Source: Branchipolynoe longqiensis
Lineage: Eukaryota; Annelida; Polychaeta; Phyllodocida; Polynoidae
DNA length: 64,000 nucleotides
Reading direction: 5' to 3'
Assembly (NCBI GenBank): GCA_030323885.1
Contig: CM059198.1
Span: 55,693,417-55,757,416, forward strand
Below are positions 21,881-34,600 of this stretch, in pieces (position 1 is the first letter of the stretch; each line of letters begins with the position of its first letter). Under the pieces are notes generated by a model. The model ran no database searches, was not told the DNA's origin, and saw only the letters and a program-made list of their open reading frames with translations. The translations under genes and the position numbers were made by a program.

Positions 21881-22576
21881 ATAAATTACCAGGATATTAC
21901 CTATGTGTAAACAGTTGAATATAATAGCAACATTTACTAAGAAATGGAACATAGGAAAAAGCTAAATGTATTTATTGAGATACTACACTTAAATAAACAT
22001 TTTTCCTTCGAAAAGAGAATCAAGTAAAGAACAACACTCAGAATCGAATCATAGAACAAACTCACTTGTTTTTCTTTGAATCTCCATGAATGAAGATAAT
22101 AAATAACATATTAGATATAATCAAATGAAGGCCAAATAAAAAAAGAAATTGGTGATCGTCCACGCCCGTGCCTGAAAAATTGCTTGCCCTTGATTAAAAT
22201 TGTTGTTGTTAAACTGTTAAAAATGCGTAGGGGTAGTGGCAATTCAACTTTCGTAAGCACACAATTGAAACATTATATATAATATAGTTGCCGTTTACAT
22301 TCTCATCATACGCCAGACAAAAAAAAATCAAATAAAAACCGTCCACCCAACCCTGATGTGTGTGATCAAAAGGACAATCACCAACTTTCTTTTTTTATTT
22401 GGCTTAATGGTTTGGCATTGATTGCACTGTTCTATTTTATTCAACAAGACATTTGGATAGCAATACATGGACTCCAATGTAATAAAGATTTCCCATCCCC
22501 AACCCACACTCTGACGTCAGATATACATTACACAGCATGCTCTTTAGAAAAGGTTGGGAAAATATGTGAATGAGAG
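21222..22576. other. Non-genic stretch
   Basis: AT-rich, with a (TATATG)n microsatellite at 21830-21880. The 71-residue frame at 22358-22573 has no recognisable domain. Confidence 0.5.
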
Positions 22577-22728
22577 GGTCATGGTGCTAGCGGCCTGGTC
22601 TCCCAGTGGGGCAGCACTATAAAGTCGCCATGAGTTCACACTGTCACAAGTCGGTACCCGGCTTGCTGACCTTAGATGTTGCTAGGATGTAAAACTCCAA
22701 CAACCAACCAACCAACCAACCAACCAAC
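22577..22728 (+). mobile_element. SINE, major family, 3' half
   Basis: Starts within the body (GGGTCATGGTGCTAGCGGCC) and ends in a (CCAA)n-type tail of six units. Confidence 0.8.
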
Positions 22729-23199
22729 CAATATCTAGCTCGAAATCTAGATTTATCTACTTCTAGATGTGTCATAATCTATATGCAAATTTCCCCTATA
22801 GGATCGTGGGGGGGAAAATGCCGGAAGTCAGGTTTCAGCTGGCTTTGTTTTGACTATATTATCGCTCATGTCTAACCCTTTCTTGCCTTGGTTTGATATT
22901 CTGGCAACATCTCCGGTCATATACAGAGAATTGGATAAATCAATTGCTGTCATATATTATATATAATATATATTTTGCTTAACGTTAATCGGTAAATATA
23001 AAAAATCGCGGAAATCCGCGAAATTGCGGAGATCTTTTATTCCTGATTCTATTTTCCTATCCCTTTTCTCATGAGTCATGCCTCATGCGAATGCATTAGT
23101 TCTGCCATCAGAGGGTGGGTTGGTGGAGGAAATTGTTTGTTTAAATTTGTTTCACACTATAGATAACCTTACTAACTTAACCATACATAACTCAGGGCT
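22729..23199. other. Non-genic stretch with a short dispersed repeat
   Basis: At 22985-23050, CGGAAATCCGCGAAATTGCG, then GAGATCTTTTATTCCTG recurs at 26683-26735 (GGAAATCCGTGAAATCGCGG). Otherwise nothing recognised. Confidence 0.5.
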
Positions 23200-24560
23200 T
23201 GCATAGGTGGTACCTAGTGGGGAAATTGTGGCAATTTAAGTACCACTGTTAAACACCAGGGTTTTAACACTATGTAAAATGGCACTATCGTCAGTATCTA
23301 AGTACCAGTACTTAACAGTAGGGGTTTAACACTATGTCAAAATGGCGCTGTAGTCAGTATCTAAGACCCAGTGCTTACCACCAGGGTTTTAACGCTATGC
23401 AACATAGTGCTGTAGTCGGTAACTAAGTACCATCACTTAATACCAGAGTTTTAACATTATGTAAAATGGTGCTGTAGTCAGTATCTAAGCACCACTGCTT
23501 AACACCTGGGTTTTAACGATAGGTAAAATTGTGCTGAAGTCAGTATCTAAGCACCAGTGCTTAACACCAGGGTTTTAACGCTATGTAAAATGGTGCTGTA
23601 ATCAGTATCTAAGCACCAGTGCTTAACACCTGGATTTTAACGCTATATAAAATTGTGCTGTAGTCAGTATCTAAATACCATCGCTTGACACCAGCGTTTT
23701 AACGCTATGCAACATGGTGCTGTAGTTGGTAACTAAGTAACAGTGCTTAATACCAGAGTTTTAACGTTATGTAAAATGGCGCTGTAGTCAGTATCTAAGC
23801 ACCAGTGCTTAATACCAGAGTTTTAACGTTATGTAAAATGGCGCTGTAGTCAGTATCTAAGCACCAGTGCTTAACACCAGGGTTTTAACACTATGTAAAA
23901 TGGTGCTGTAATCACTATCTAAGCACAAGTGCTTAACACCTGGGTTTTAACGCTATGTAAAATTGTGCTGTAGTCAGTATCTAAATACCATCGCTTGACA
24001 CCAGCGTTTTAATGCTATGCAACATGGTGCTGTCGTCGGTAACTAAGTAACAGTGCTTAATACCAGAGTTTTAACGTTATGTAAAATGGTGCTGTAGTCA
24101 GTATCTAAGCACCAGTGCTTAACACCTGGGTTTTAACGCTATGTAAAATGGTGCTGTAATCAGTATCTAAGCACCAGTGCTTAACACCTGGGTTTTAACG
24201 CTATGTAATATTGTGCTGTAGTCAGTATCTAAGCACCAGTGCTTAACACCTGGGTTTTAACACTATGTAAAATTGTGCTGTAGTCAGTATCTAGGTACCA
24301 TCGCTTGACACCAGAGTTTTAACGCTATGTAAAATGGTGCTGTAATCAGTATCTAAGTACCAGTGCTTAACACCAGGGTTTTAACACTATGTAAAATGGT
24401 GTTGTAGTCAGTAACCAAGTACCAGTTTTAACGCTAGGTAAAATGGCACTAAAGTATGTATCTTAAGTACCATCGCTTAACACAAAGGTTTTAACACTAT
24501 TTAAAATAGCGCTGTAGTCAGTACATAAATACCACTGCTAAACACTGAATGACTGTTGAG
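23200..24560. repeat. 62-bp minisatellite, about 22 copies
   Basis: Unit AGTATCTAAGCACCAGTGCT, TAACACCAGGGTTTTAACGC, TATGTAAAATGGTGCTGTAG, TC. AGCACCAGTGCT is near-palindromic. Subtypes alternate (CACCAGTGCTTAA versus TACCATCGCTTGA), showing multi-unit amplification. Confidence 0.95.
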
Positions 24561-24635
24561 CGTGTATGTCTATGTATATCTGACATAACTAGTAGTACAA
24601 GCGTATAGTTTGATTGACAAGCTTGATTGACAGAC

Positions 24636-25235
24636 TTAAGCCGTGTTCAAACGGGCCATGTAAATCGATTCGTAGAAATCGACTTGCCTAGTTTGGGTTA
24701 CATTTCGCGTGTGAACGGGCCGCTGAGGCGGATTAGGGCTGAATCGATTCCTGTGAGGCGGATAATGTAAACCACTTGTGGAGGTCGATTACGTGAGTCG
24801 ATTTCTGTGAACCGATTTATTTTGCCCGTGTGGACGCACTGAGGTGGATTAAGGACATCACATGCATGCGCAGTCGATACCTTAGTTTGTTGACTTTCCG
24901 GTCGATCAAAAGCGCATATTATATAATTTGGTCTATGAACCGGATAGAGGTTCACATATTTTTTTTTCATCATTTATTTATAGGTTTTCACTGCCCAGCA
25001 GAAGTCTTTACGGTTCCAAAACAATATGATTCAGTCTATACATATCTAGGTTGAACCCACACTCTCTCGTGCCGACGTTGACTAACCGAAACTGGTGCTG
25101 GTTAGTATCGACTTGCTCATGCGCTGATATCGATTTCCGGCCCAAGTACTGCCCGTGTGAACGGGCCACTAGTTCGATTCATATTATTCGACTTGTCTAA
25201 ATCGCTTTACTTTTTCCCCGTGTGAACAGGGCTTT
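24636..25235. mobile_element. 600-bp TIR element
   Basis: Ends TTAAGCCGTGTTCAAACGGG and CCCGTGTGAACAGGGCTTT are inverted. GTGTGAACGGGCC recurs subterminally at both ends, and ATCGATT/AATCGA words fill the interior. TTGATTGACAG flanks both sides, though not flush. No protein frame. Confidence 0.7.
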
Positions 25236-25256
25236 GATTGACAGGCTAGGAGTTAA

Positions 25257-25604
25257 ATTTGTACAATCCGATAGCTTCGTAATTCTGCTATATTGTTTTG
25301 ATAAACATATTAGGTCGATCATTATAATCTACATTACTTTAGTTTGATGAACTAACTTTTATTAAAAAAGGTCAACTATGGAAACAATTAGAGCAAAAAC
25401 ATGAAAATTAATTTTGATATGCATAATGAAATGCTGGATAGGATTTTTAACAACAATAAAATCGGTTTTTCATGCATACCATGGAATACCAAACTGCAAT
25501 ACCTGTTCAATGAGCACACCAGTATCGAAGTTGGATATATCAGATCAAATCTCAGGAAGCGCTTTGCGTTAGAAAATTTAATGCTTTCATCAGATTATGC
25601 AGCT
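25257..25604. mobile_element. Family A MITE (348 bp)
   Basis: Flanked by TTAA (25253-25256, 25605-25608); right end CATCAGATTATGCAGC matches the family. Diverged interior. The 112-residue frame at 25401 lies in it and is not a gene. Confidence 0.7.
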
Positions 25605-25608
25605 TTAA

Positions 25609-26344
25609 GCTCCCCTAAGGAAACAACTTATGTACACGATTGTCTAAATTGCTTTGGACAGTTACACAGTCCTTTCACTTCTATAATCCAGTACCCACAA
25701 CATGCATTGCATCGGGTTCTAACTGAACTCAGAACCTGACGCAACAGAAAAACACTGCAGTGTCTTCTAGGTAAGTATCGTCACTGGCATACGTATTAAT
25801 TGATGGCGTCTTTGACATTCGCGGACAATGCAGGAGTATATTCTGAAGACATTTACTGAAAATAAAACCATATAACATATAACAGTTAACGGTATTAAAA
25901 CCAGTTAATGGCTGTATATTCAACGCGAGCATATACATAGGCAGAGAGAGAGAGAGCGTCACCGACTTCTAACCCAAGACCATGCCGTGTCAAATTCACC
26001 CCGCTAGTGGCGTCAGAGGTAATTGGGCGAGTTTATTTAGTTCAAATGTGTTGCTGACAGTAGCTCATACTTTAGCAGGTAACATTCACTACCTTTCCCA
26101 TCACACCTTGAATGAAAGGTAACCATGGAAACCTAACTTAAGCGGTAATATAGAATACATCTTGGGAATAACCTCTAGTGTTAAAACTTTCCACAGGACA
26201 ATATTAATTGCCACTTTAGCTTCCGATTGGCAATTACAATAATCAGAGATGAAAGTGGTATCCGGGAAAAAAAGCGGAAATGCGATATTCTCCCATAGGC
26301 TTAGCATTGTCCGGGAATCGCTGAAAATTCCCGCAAGTCGGATT
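25609..26344. other. Non-genic stretch
   Basis: No domain or family repeat; a short (GA)n at 25943-25955. Confidence 0.5.
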
Positions 26345-26590
26345 TCATACATATTGGTATACGCTGATAGTGCTGCGTCGTTTGAAGCATGTATTAGTAG
26401 TATACGCTGCTAGTGCTGTGGCGTTTCCACCACATATCGGTATACGCTGATACTGCTGCGGCGTGTGCACCACATATCGGTATACGCTGACCCTGCTGCG
26501 GTATTTGAAGGCATTAGTAGTATACGCTGCTAGTGCTGCGCATTTGCACCACATATTAGTATACGCTGGTTCTGCTGCAGCGTGAAATAA
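26345..26590. repeat. 40-bp repeat, about six copies
   Basis: Unit ACCACATATCGGTATACGCT, GATACTGCTGCGGCGTGTGC with variants. Confidence 0.85.
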
Positions 26591-26592
26591 CG

Positions 26593-26668
26593 TATTGGTT
26601 GGTTGGTTGTTGGAGTTTTACGTCCTGGCAACATCTAAGGTCATATCAGGAAGGGCACAACTTATTAG
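26593..26668 (-). mobile_element. SINE 3' end, major family
   Basis: Complement of the GACC … CAGGACGTAAAACTCCAACA end with the CCAACCAACC tail; body absent. Confidence 0.75.
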
Positions 26669-27317
26669 TATACACTTATAGCTACAGGAAAAATCCCGGA
26701 AATCCGTGAAATCGCGGAGATCTTTCATCCCTGAATTATCACCAGGGCATTGGAAAATGAAAAACTGGAGGATCTTAAGGGATGTTATATTGGGGGGGGG
26801 GGGGTCAAGTAATCCGTAAAATTTATATAATATTACTATATTAATGGTATTGCACGGTTGCTAACATTGGAAAATGAAAAACGGTAGATCGGCCTAAGGT
26901 GATGATGGGAAATAAAATATTGTACACCTTACTGTGAAACCGTAAGGGCTGGCAACCCTATCAGGGCTGGATTTGAAGGCATTAGTGTCAATATCTGGCC
27001 TGCTACTGGGCAGTAAGATTATACTCTAAAGCTGGTTAAGCGACACTATCTACTTTCGTGGGTGCTGTAGCTTCCATTCACCCCAACTCTTTTTTTTTTT
27101 TTTTAAATAAAAACGCCCAAGCATTTACCTCGGAGATGGTTCCTTTATGGAAATATCCAGCATCGAACAAGGTGAGTGATACTTGGCATAAATAATTACA
27201 TATATATATATGTTAGATATATATAACCTATATATTTTACACATAGGATATATTTAATATATACTATATATGTATTGCATTTATATAGCATGCATTGTAG
27301 ATATTGTCGTGGGGGTA
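26669..27317. other. Non-genic stretch
   Basis: Short repeat at 26683-26735 (see 22985), a G run at 26793-26803, a T run at 27090-27106, and AT microsatellites from 27200. Confidence 0.5.
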
Positions 27318-27482
27318 ATGAAATGGGAAATATTGCACCTAGGGCAGGACTCGAACCCCCATCTCTTTGCATTCCGGGCCAGTGTGCTAACCATTACACC
27401 ACCTAGGCTCCCTGACATAACCCCACTACACACGCCTACCTGTCTATGTGGTTACTTGCCTGAGAGGTCAGTGCAGACCACT
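27318..27482 (-). mobile_element. Second tRNA-derived SINE family (copy 2)
   Basis: On the minus strand: leader CTGCACTGACCTCTCAGGCA, then GGAGCCTAGGTGGTGTAATG, GTTAGCACACTGGC, a B-box GGTTCGAGTCC and CTAGGTGCAATATTTCCC. The head looks like a tRNA, but the arms do not form a clean cloverleaf and the flanks repeat those at 5405-5612, so it is a SINE rather than a tRNA gene. Confidence 0.65.
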
Positions 27483-27627
27483 ACAATATCATATATAATA
27501 ACAGTATATATCCTGTAAATAACATTGTATATATAATATGTATTGTGTATAATCTATATTATATTTGTATATATATATTTACATATAATATAAATACAAT
27601 ATACCTAATACAAATATAATATTATAT

Positions 27628-27681
<54 letters not shown>

Positions 27682-27840
27682 AATATACATTCATAACACC
27701 TTATGATTGAATCATGAGAATAAAGCCCCACTTCAGACACAGTGCACTCGAATCCCCGCCCAGATAATCTACTAACTGAATACCAACCCATCCCATTTTG
27801 TTAACCTCTTTTTACTGTGATCCTCTCACAGCGCCTCGCC
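27483..27840. repeat. AT-rich microsatellites
   Basis: ATATAATA-type repeats and a (TA)n run (27632-27676); nothing else. Confidence 0.8.
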
Positions 27841-27844
27841 GGGG

Positions 27845-28430
27845 CCATGTGAGGTGGTTAGGTGCTGGGTAGCGAGGGAGGGGAGTGGGGAGGGGAGGGC
27901 AGGCGAGGGGAGGGGAGGGCAGGCGAGGGGAAGGGCGGAGGGGAGGGGAGGGGAGGGGAGGTGAGAGGGTAGGGGAGGGTGGAGGGGAGGGGAGGGGAGG
28001 GGAGGGGAGGGGGTTGAGTGGGTAGGGGAGGGAAGGGAGGGAAGGGAGGGAGGGGCAGGAGGCAGGGGTAGGGGGGGGGGGAGTGGGGGAGTGGAAGGGT
28101 CGGAAGGGAAAGGAGGTAGGAGAGAGGAGGGGAGGGTGGAGAGGATGTAGGAAAGGAGGGGAGAGGAGGGGAGGAGGGGGGACGGAGGGTAAGGGAGGAG
28201 GAGGAGAGGGGAGGAGAGGATGAAGGGGTGGGAGGAGAGGAGAGGAGACGAGGAGAGGGGGAGGGATGGGAGAGATGGGATGGCAGAGGAGGAGATGGGA
28301 TGGGATGAGCGGGGTACCCATAATGGGCTGGGAGGTGGCGGGGCGGGGCGGGGCGGGGCGGGGCGGGGAGGTGGCGGGGAGGTGGCGGGGCGGGGCGTGG
28401 CGGGGCGGGGCGGGAGGTGGCGGAATGGAC
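27845..28430 (+). repeat. Polypurine G-rich tract at the CIMIP5 3' end
   Basis: GGGGAGG, GGAGGGAAGG and GGGGCGGGGC repeats, ending 2 bp before the stop codon of the minus-strand CIMIP5-like gene. It would be the pyrimidine-rich 3' UTR/downstream region of that transcript. Strong G-quadruplex and triplex potential; Pro-rich antisense frame is an artefact. Confidence 0.85.
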
Positions 28431-28432
28431 AC

Positions 28433-28624
28433 TCAGTAACAGGTGAGGTTGCTGCCCATCTTCTTCTTGCGCTGCTGCGAGTTGAAGTCGAACTCCATCT
28501 GCTGCAGCACGAGCCCCATCTCCGTGTTGACGCGCGCCCCGTAGTTGGCCGCGTTTGTGTTGGGCACGTTGGGCGAGTAGAACGTGGTTTGCTCAGGCGG
28601 GGGCTTGGCCTCCTTCAGCATGCC
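28433..28624 (-). CDS. CIMIP5: CIMIP5-like exon 3 (last coding exon)
   Basis: Acceptor CCTACAG, then GMLKEAKPPPEQTTFY … GLVLQQMEFDF … RKKKMGSNLTCY and a TGA stop. GC-rich codon use compared with its surroundings; immediately followed by the purine tract. Confidence 0.87.
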   Translation of the reverse strand, partial: GMLKEAKPPPEQTTFYSPNVPNTNAANYGARVNTEMGLVLQQMEFDFNSQQRKKKMGSNLTCY

Positions 28625-31600
28625 CTGTAGGACGGAGCGGGCAGTGGGTTAGTGACTCAGGGACACAGACAGATCGGTTAGTGACTCAGGGACACAGGCA
28701 GATGGATTAGTGACTCATGGACACAGGCAGATGGATTAGTGACTTAGGGACACAGGCAGATGGATTAGTGACTCAGGGACAAAGGCAGATGGATTAGTGA
28801 CTCAGGGACAAAGGCAGATGGATTAGTGACTCAGGGACACAGGCAGATGGATTAGTGACTCAGGGACACAGATGGATTAGTGACTCAGGGACACAGGCAG
28901 ATGGATTAGTGACTGAGGGACACAGGCAGATGGATTAGTGACTCAGGGACACAGGCAGATGGATTAGTGACTCAGGGACAAAGGCAGATGGATTAGTGAC
29001 TCAGACAACAGGGAGATGGATTAGTGACTCAGGGACACATACATATGGATTAGTGACTCAGGGACACAGGCAGATGGATTAGTGACTCAGGGACACAGGC
29101 AGATGGATTAGTGACTCAGGGACACAGACAGATGGATTAGTGACTCAGGGACATAGGCAGATGGATTAGTGACTCAGGGACACAGACAGATGGATTAGTG
29201 ACTCAGGGACACATACATATGGATTAGTAACTCAGTGACACAGACAGATGTATTAGTGACTCAGGGACACAGGCAGATGGATTAGTGACTCATGGACACA
29301 GATAGATGGATTAGTAACTCAGGGACACAGGCAGATGGATTAGTGACTCAGGGACACAGGCAGATGGATTAGTGACTCAGGGACAAAGGCAGATGGATTA
29401 GTGACTCAGGGACACAGGGAGATGGATTAGTGACTCAGGGACACATACATATGGATTAGTGACTCAGGGACACAGGCAGTTGGATTAGTGACTCAGGGAC
29501 ACAGGCAGATGGATTAGTGACTCAGGGACAAAGGCAGATGGATTAGTGACTCAGGGACACAGGGATATGGATTAGTGACTCAGGGACACATACATATGGA
29601 TTAGTGACTCAGGGACACAGGCAGATGGATTAGTGACTCAGGGACACAGGCAGATGGATTAGTGACTCAGGGACACAGACAGATGGATTAGTGACTCAGG
29701 GACATAGGCAGATGGATTAGTGACTCAGGGACACATGCAGATTGATTAGTGACTCTTGGACACAGGGAGATGGATTAGTGACTCAGGGACACATGGAGAT
29801 GGATTAGTGACTCAGGGACAAAGGCATATGGATTAGTGACTCAGGGACACAGGCAGACGGATTAGTGACTCAGGGACACAGGCAGACGGATGGATTAGTC
29901 ATCTATATTAGTCATATATATATGCATGTGAAATGTCTCCACATATGCATACATAAAGGGACATATATATCTGATACTAGATAAAGGTTTCAATTGCTGA
30001 GTTGTTGTGACAATGTATTTTGCATAAGAATGAACTTTAAATGTGACATTGGTTTCTCGGCTGGAAGATCACCGTTTGGGGAAGCCATACAGTTACATGT
30101 TTGTGGTTAAATACAACTCAAGTCAACTCAATTCGACTGGAGGAGGAGCACAACATACAAAAGAAATTACAACAGCATGGCCTCAAACTCAATGACACTG
30201 GAAATAGTCTTTCTGTTTACTGACATTTTACGTCCTGGCAACACCTAAGGTCATATCATGGCGGGTACCAACTTGCGACAGTGGGTACTGATGATGACTT
30301 TATAGGGCTGCCTCACTGGGAGACCATGCTGCTGGCACCATTACCTGATATCCACTCAGTCACATTATCCTAATACTGAGAAAACCAGTTCTGGTCCTAT
30401 CCTATTAATGCGGAGTTCCAGGCTAGGTAGCGACAAGCATAAATGTAAGTTATTGGTTTGACTCGGCCGTCGATTTGAAACCCGGACCTTCCACATGGGA
30501 AGCCCGTGCTCTCACCGATCCGGCTTCCATGTGTGGTACACCAGAAATAAAACTCCACTTTATACTGCTTTTCTACATAATTCACTAAGGTGGAGACACA
30601 ACTTTCTTTTACGTGGTTTCAGGCGTATTTCCCCAAGCTCCAAAGTCATCGGGAACCTTGCATTTACTTACCTTTTCGTCGTAGTTAGCTGTGAAGCCCC
30701 AGTTTTCCTCCCTGAAAAAAATGAGTTGATTAGTTGGTTGTTGGAATTTGACGTACTGGCAACATCTAAGGTCATATCAGGACGGGTACCGACTTGTGAC
30801 AGTGCGCACTCATGGCAACTTTATAGTGCTGCCCCACTGGGAAATCAGGCCGCCAGCCCCATGCCCCGATATCCCACTCAATCACATTATCCTGGCACTG
30901 AACCATCCAGTCCTTGCCGTAATCTAATAATGCAGAGTGCCTGGCTAGGAAGCGACAAGTATCAATTTTATAAGTAATTGGTTTGACTCGACCGGAAATC
31001 GACCTCTCGATCTCCCGCATGGGATGCCTGCGCTCTACTGATTCGGCCACAGCGTCCGGTAATATGTAATTAGAACCTAAGCAGGTTGGGCAAAGATAAG
31101 GATTTATAGACTGAACACCTCTGGTGGGTTGTGGCTAAAGATAGCTACTAATCACATGGGTATCACATGAATTATTTCAAAGTTGTGGCTCAAAAATAGT
31201 GAATATGGTTAAAGCCGCATAGTCTGAAGAGTTTGGGCTTCTGTCATATTCTGTCAGATTTTTGGCTTCTGTAAATATTTATTATTATAAACATGCAAAA
31301 TTAGCATTGCTAAACATGCAGGTCCATCTAATTACAGATAAGAAGAATATTCCTTATCCTAAGATGTGTGTGTGTATGTGTATGAGAAATGGTATTGCAG
31401 TTCTCAGTAAATTTACTATTTTTATCGGTTGTAACAATTCCCTCAACACAGATGCAAGATACATGATCTCCGCCCTCCGCCATCCTCCTTCCCACTCCAC
31501 ACTTCCTCACAACCTATAGGATTTCAAATTTTATGGGAAGCAAATTTTGAGGTCCGTTCCAAGGGCTCATGGGAACTCATCGGTAATGATTCTTTTTTGG

Positions 31601-34600
31601 TCCATGAAACAGGTGATGGGAACCGAGGCTTGATAGAATATTTATGGGAAACAACATTTTCAGGTTCCATTGCTTTTCTAGCACGGCAATGAGACATTAC
31701 CGCAACAAGCGTTGACATGTAATTCTATAAGTTGCAGCAATTATGTTCAGACCTTCTGCAAGTTCCTGTGTTTTCGGATGAATCCTGTTAGCGCACAGTA
31801 GTGGCCATGTCTGCGTGATGTGGTGAGCAACTGGCAGTACGCTAGTTTGGGAATCCCTGAGCGGGAGAAGTCTGAAGCAGACTAGCGGCCAACCATGACT
31901 AGAGGTTACATCAGTTCCTGGACACGCAGTAGCAAATCACTTCCACTGGTTGTTGGGGGTGGGGAAATGAGACAAGCCCCGAATCAAACTCTTTATCAGT
32001 GTGTGGTCTCTTTCAATTCCCTAGGAGGAACTGCGGTCCACCAGAGTATAGATTAGTGACAAATAAGCAAAGTTAGAAGTGGTCACGGATCATTGCTCCC
32101 AGCTGTCCCCCACCACACCACCCCCCTCCTTCCAGCTCCACTCCCCCCCCCCCCCACCCACCCACTCTCCACTCTCATACCAGACGGGATGGCCAAATGA
32201 GTTGAGCGTCCGTCTCCTGTTTTGGTAGAGTGTGGGAACCCACAGGTTCGAACCCTGGTCGAGTCAAACCAATGACTTAAACATGTATACTTGTCGCTTC
32301 CTAGGCAGGTGTCCGGCAATTATTAGGATAGGGCAAGGACTGGTTGGTTCGGTGTCAGGATAATGTGACTGGATGGGATATCAGGTCATGGTGCTGGCAG
32401 GCTGGTCTCCCAGTAGGGCAGCACTAGAAAGTCACCATGAGTGTGAACTGCTACAAGTCGGTACCCGTCCGATTATGCCTTAGATGTTGCCAGGATGTAA
32501 AACTCCAACAACCAACCAACTCCAGTGTCATAACACAAACTAAGCCGACACTGGGAAAGATCTGCTTGAAGCTAACTTACGCCATTAGAAAAGTTTAGCT
32601 TACAAACAACGATGACAAAACCAGGAAGAAGCTCAATCTAAAATCTAGCAACTACAAGCACTATTGAAGCAAAATCAAATCGAAGCAACAAGGTGAGGTT
32701 TTAAGTGCAATCAACTTTTCAGCTGAGTGCTATTCGTTAACGCTCAGCGTCCACTTGTCCTGTTTGACAAACCGCCATTCAACTTGTACTTGTCCCATCT
32801 GAAATGTTCTTTCCCCAGCCAAATAGACGACATCAGGGTTCCAGCGGCGCAGTGCATTGTGGGATGCGTCAGAGAAAAACATACCCTTGAGAAGCACATG
32901 GCTAATGCTAATACACTGGGTGCAGCTATGAAATGTGCTAGTTTCAGCTCAGCTCAGCACTTGTTTGAAACATAGAATACCAACTAAAAAAATATATATA
33001 ATAAATTACGATATTAATCTAGTATTTACATCAATATAATCAGCACATCTTATGCCATGTGCATTTAGATTTAGACAAATCTAGGCACTCAGACTAGTGT
33101 TAGAGCCATAGTCAGAGTCAGTTTTATTTATTTTATTCATGTTTTTAATTATATCCTATGGTTAATGACATATGTAGAAATAGAAAATGAGTAGGGTTAA
33201 TCAGATATTGGTTATATATTTCTTTGAAACAAGTTTTTGTTGACACATTTGACATTTTAATATTTAGAACAAGAATTCCTTCTGGCTAATCAATGGTTAT
33301 GTCAACATCAGCCTGTAAAGTGACTGAAATTGTATGTTTCTTAGCTCAAAATGCTTAATTATGGAGAGTTGTGTCTTAAACATATTCATTATATTATTAT
33401 ATTGCATCCTTCCGTCCATGTGTGTACCAAATTGTTATGGATTTCTATTTATTTTGAATAAAATGCCAGTTTTTCCCTACGCGTATCGGTAAACTCAATG
33501 GCAGCACACCTTTGCTTTGCTCACAACGCCGTTTTCAGTGCATGCGCAGTTGGAACCGTGATGTAGTCTATTGTTGTTAAAAGAATCAAGTGATATTAAT
33601 TTGATAAGTATTGTTGACTTGCTTAAACAATTTACTGCCCCTAAGCCCCACACAAATATTTTTAAAAATAAGGGGAACCCCCCCCCCCCACATGTTTGGA
33701 CATGCATCAGTGTACTCAATACAATGGTACTCGTGCCACTTTGATACTAGAGTTTGATTCTGCTCAATCCAATGGAATGAGTACCACTTTGAAACAACGG
33801 TTTAATTCTGCTCAATCCAATGGTACTAGTATCATTTTGATTTGAATCGGCCCAATCATTGGATACAAAGATTTGTGTCTGCTTAATGCAATGACACAAG
33901 TACCACTTTAATGCAAGGGCTTCGTTATGCTCAACCCAATGGTACTAGTACCAGTTTGGTACGAGGGTTCGATTCTGCTCATTCCAATGGTACTACTACT
34001 AGTACCACTTTGATATGAGGGTTTGATTCTGCTCAGCCCAATGGTACTAGTACCATTGACGTCACTAGAGCATAGGTCCATAGCAAATAACAAAATACCC
34101 CAGTAGCTGTGCAATGATCAAAAAGAAGAAGGATCTGATATCATGTGCTTGTACTTTGTAGGCATCGTAATAGTCTTCGTGGGTGGGCCTGGTGATGATA
34201 TGTTGGCATTACTGTCATTAGTCTTCAATCCTTTTGAAATCACTCTACCACTGTCTACCTACTAAGACGATTATGTATGCCTATGGGCTATACATGTGTA
34301 AAAATAAAATATTTCAATTATAGTACATATATTAAATAAATTCGGTGGAGCTCATACTAGATTGGTCCAAATCCGGGTTTTATAAATGAGCTCATGGTCG
34401 GAAACAAAAGAAAGCTATTTGTTATTTAAACAAACGAAAAAAGTCCTATGTTAATAGTACTAGAATGCGTAGTTGATATATTTAATCTACCCTGCGTAGC
34501 TCTGTGAATTATAGATAATTCATCACCGATAAGAAACCACTAACCGAAATACAGAGATGACCGCTGACTGCACATTATCATATGATGTATAACATTATGC

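Noticed and set aside
25401..25739. 112-residue ORF
   Set aside because: Mostly inside a noncoding family A MITE.
27318..27420. tRNA gene on the minus strand
   Set aside because: A/B boxes are present but acceptor and anticodon stems do not pair well, and the flanks repeat at 5405-5612. Called a SINE head.
27812..28432. 206-residue Pro-rich ORF, minus strand
   Set aside because: Translation of the purine tract; no domain, and it overlaps the 3' end of the CIMIP5-like gene.
28636..29905. CRISPR-like array of 29-bp repeats
   Set aside because: There are no unique spacers; the whole unit repeats head to tail, and the context is a eukaryotic intron. It is a minisatellite.
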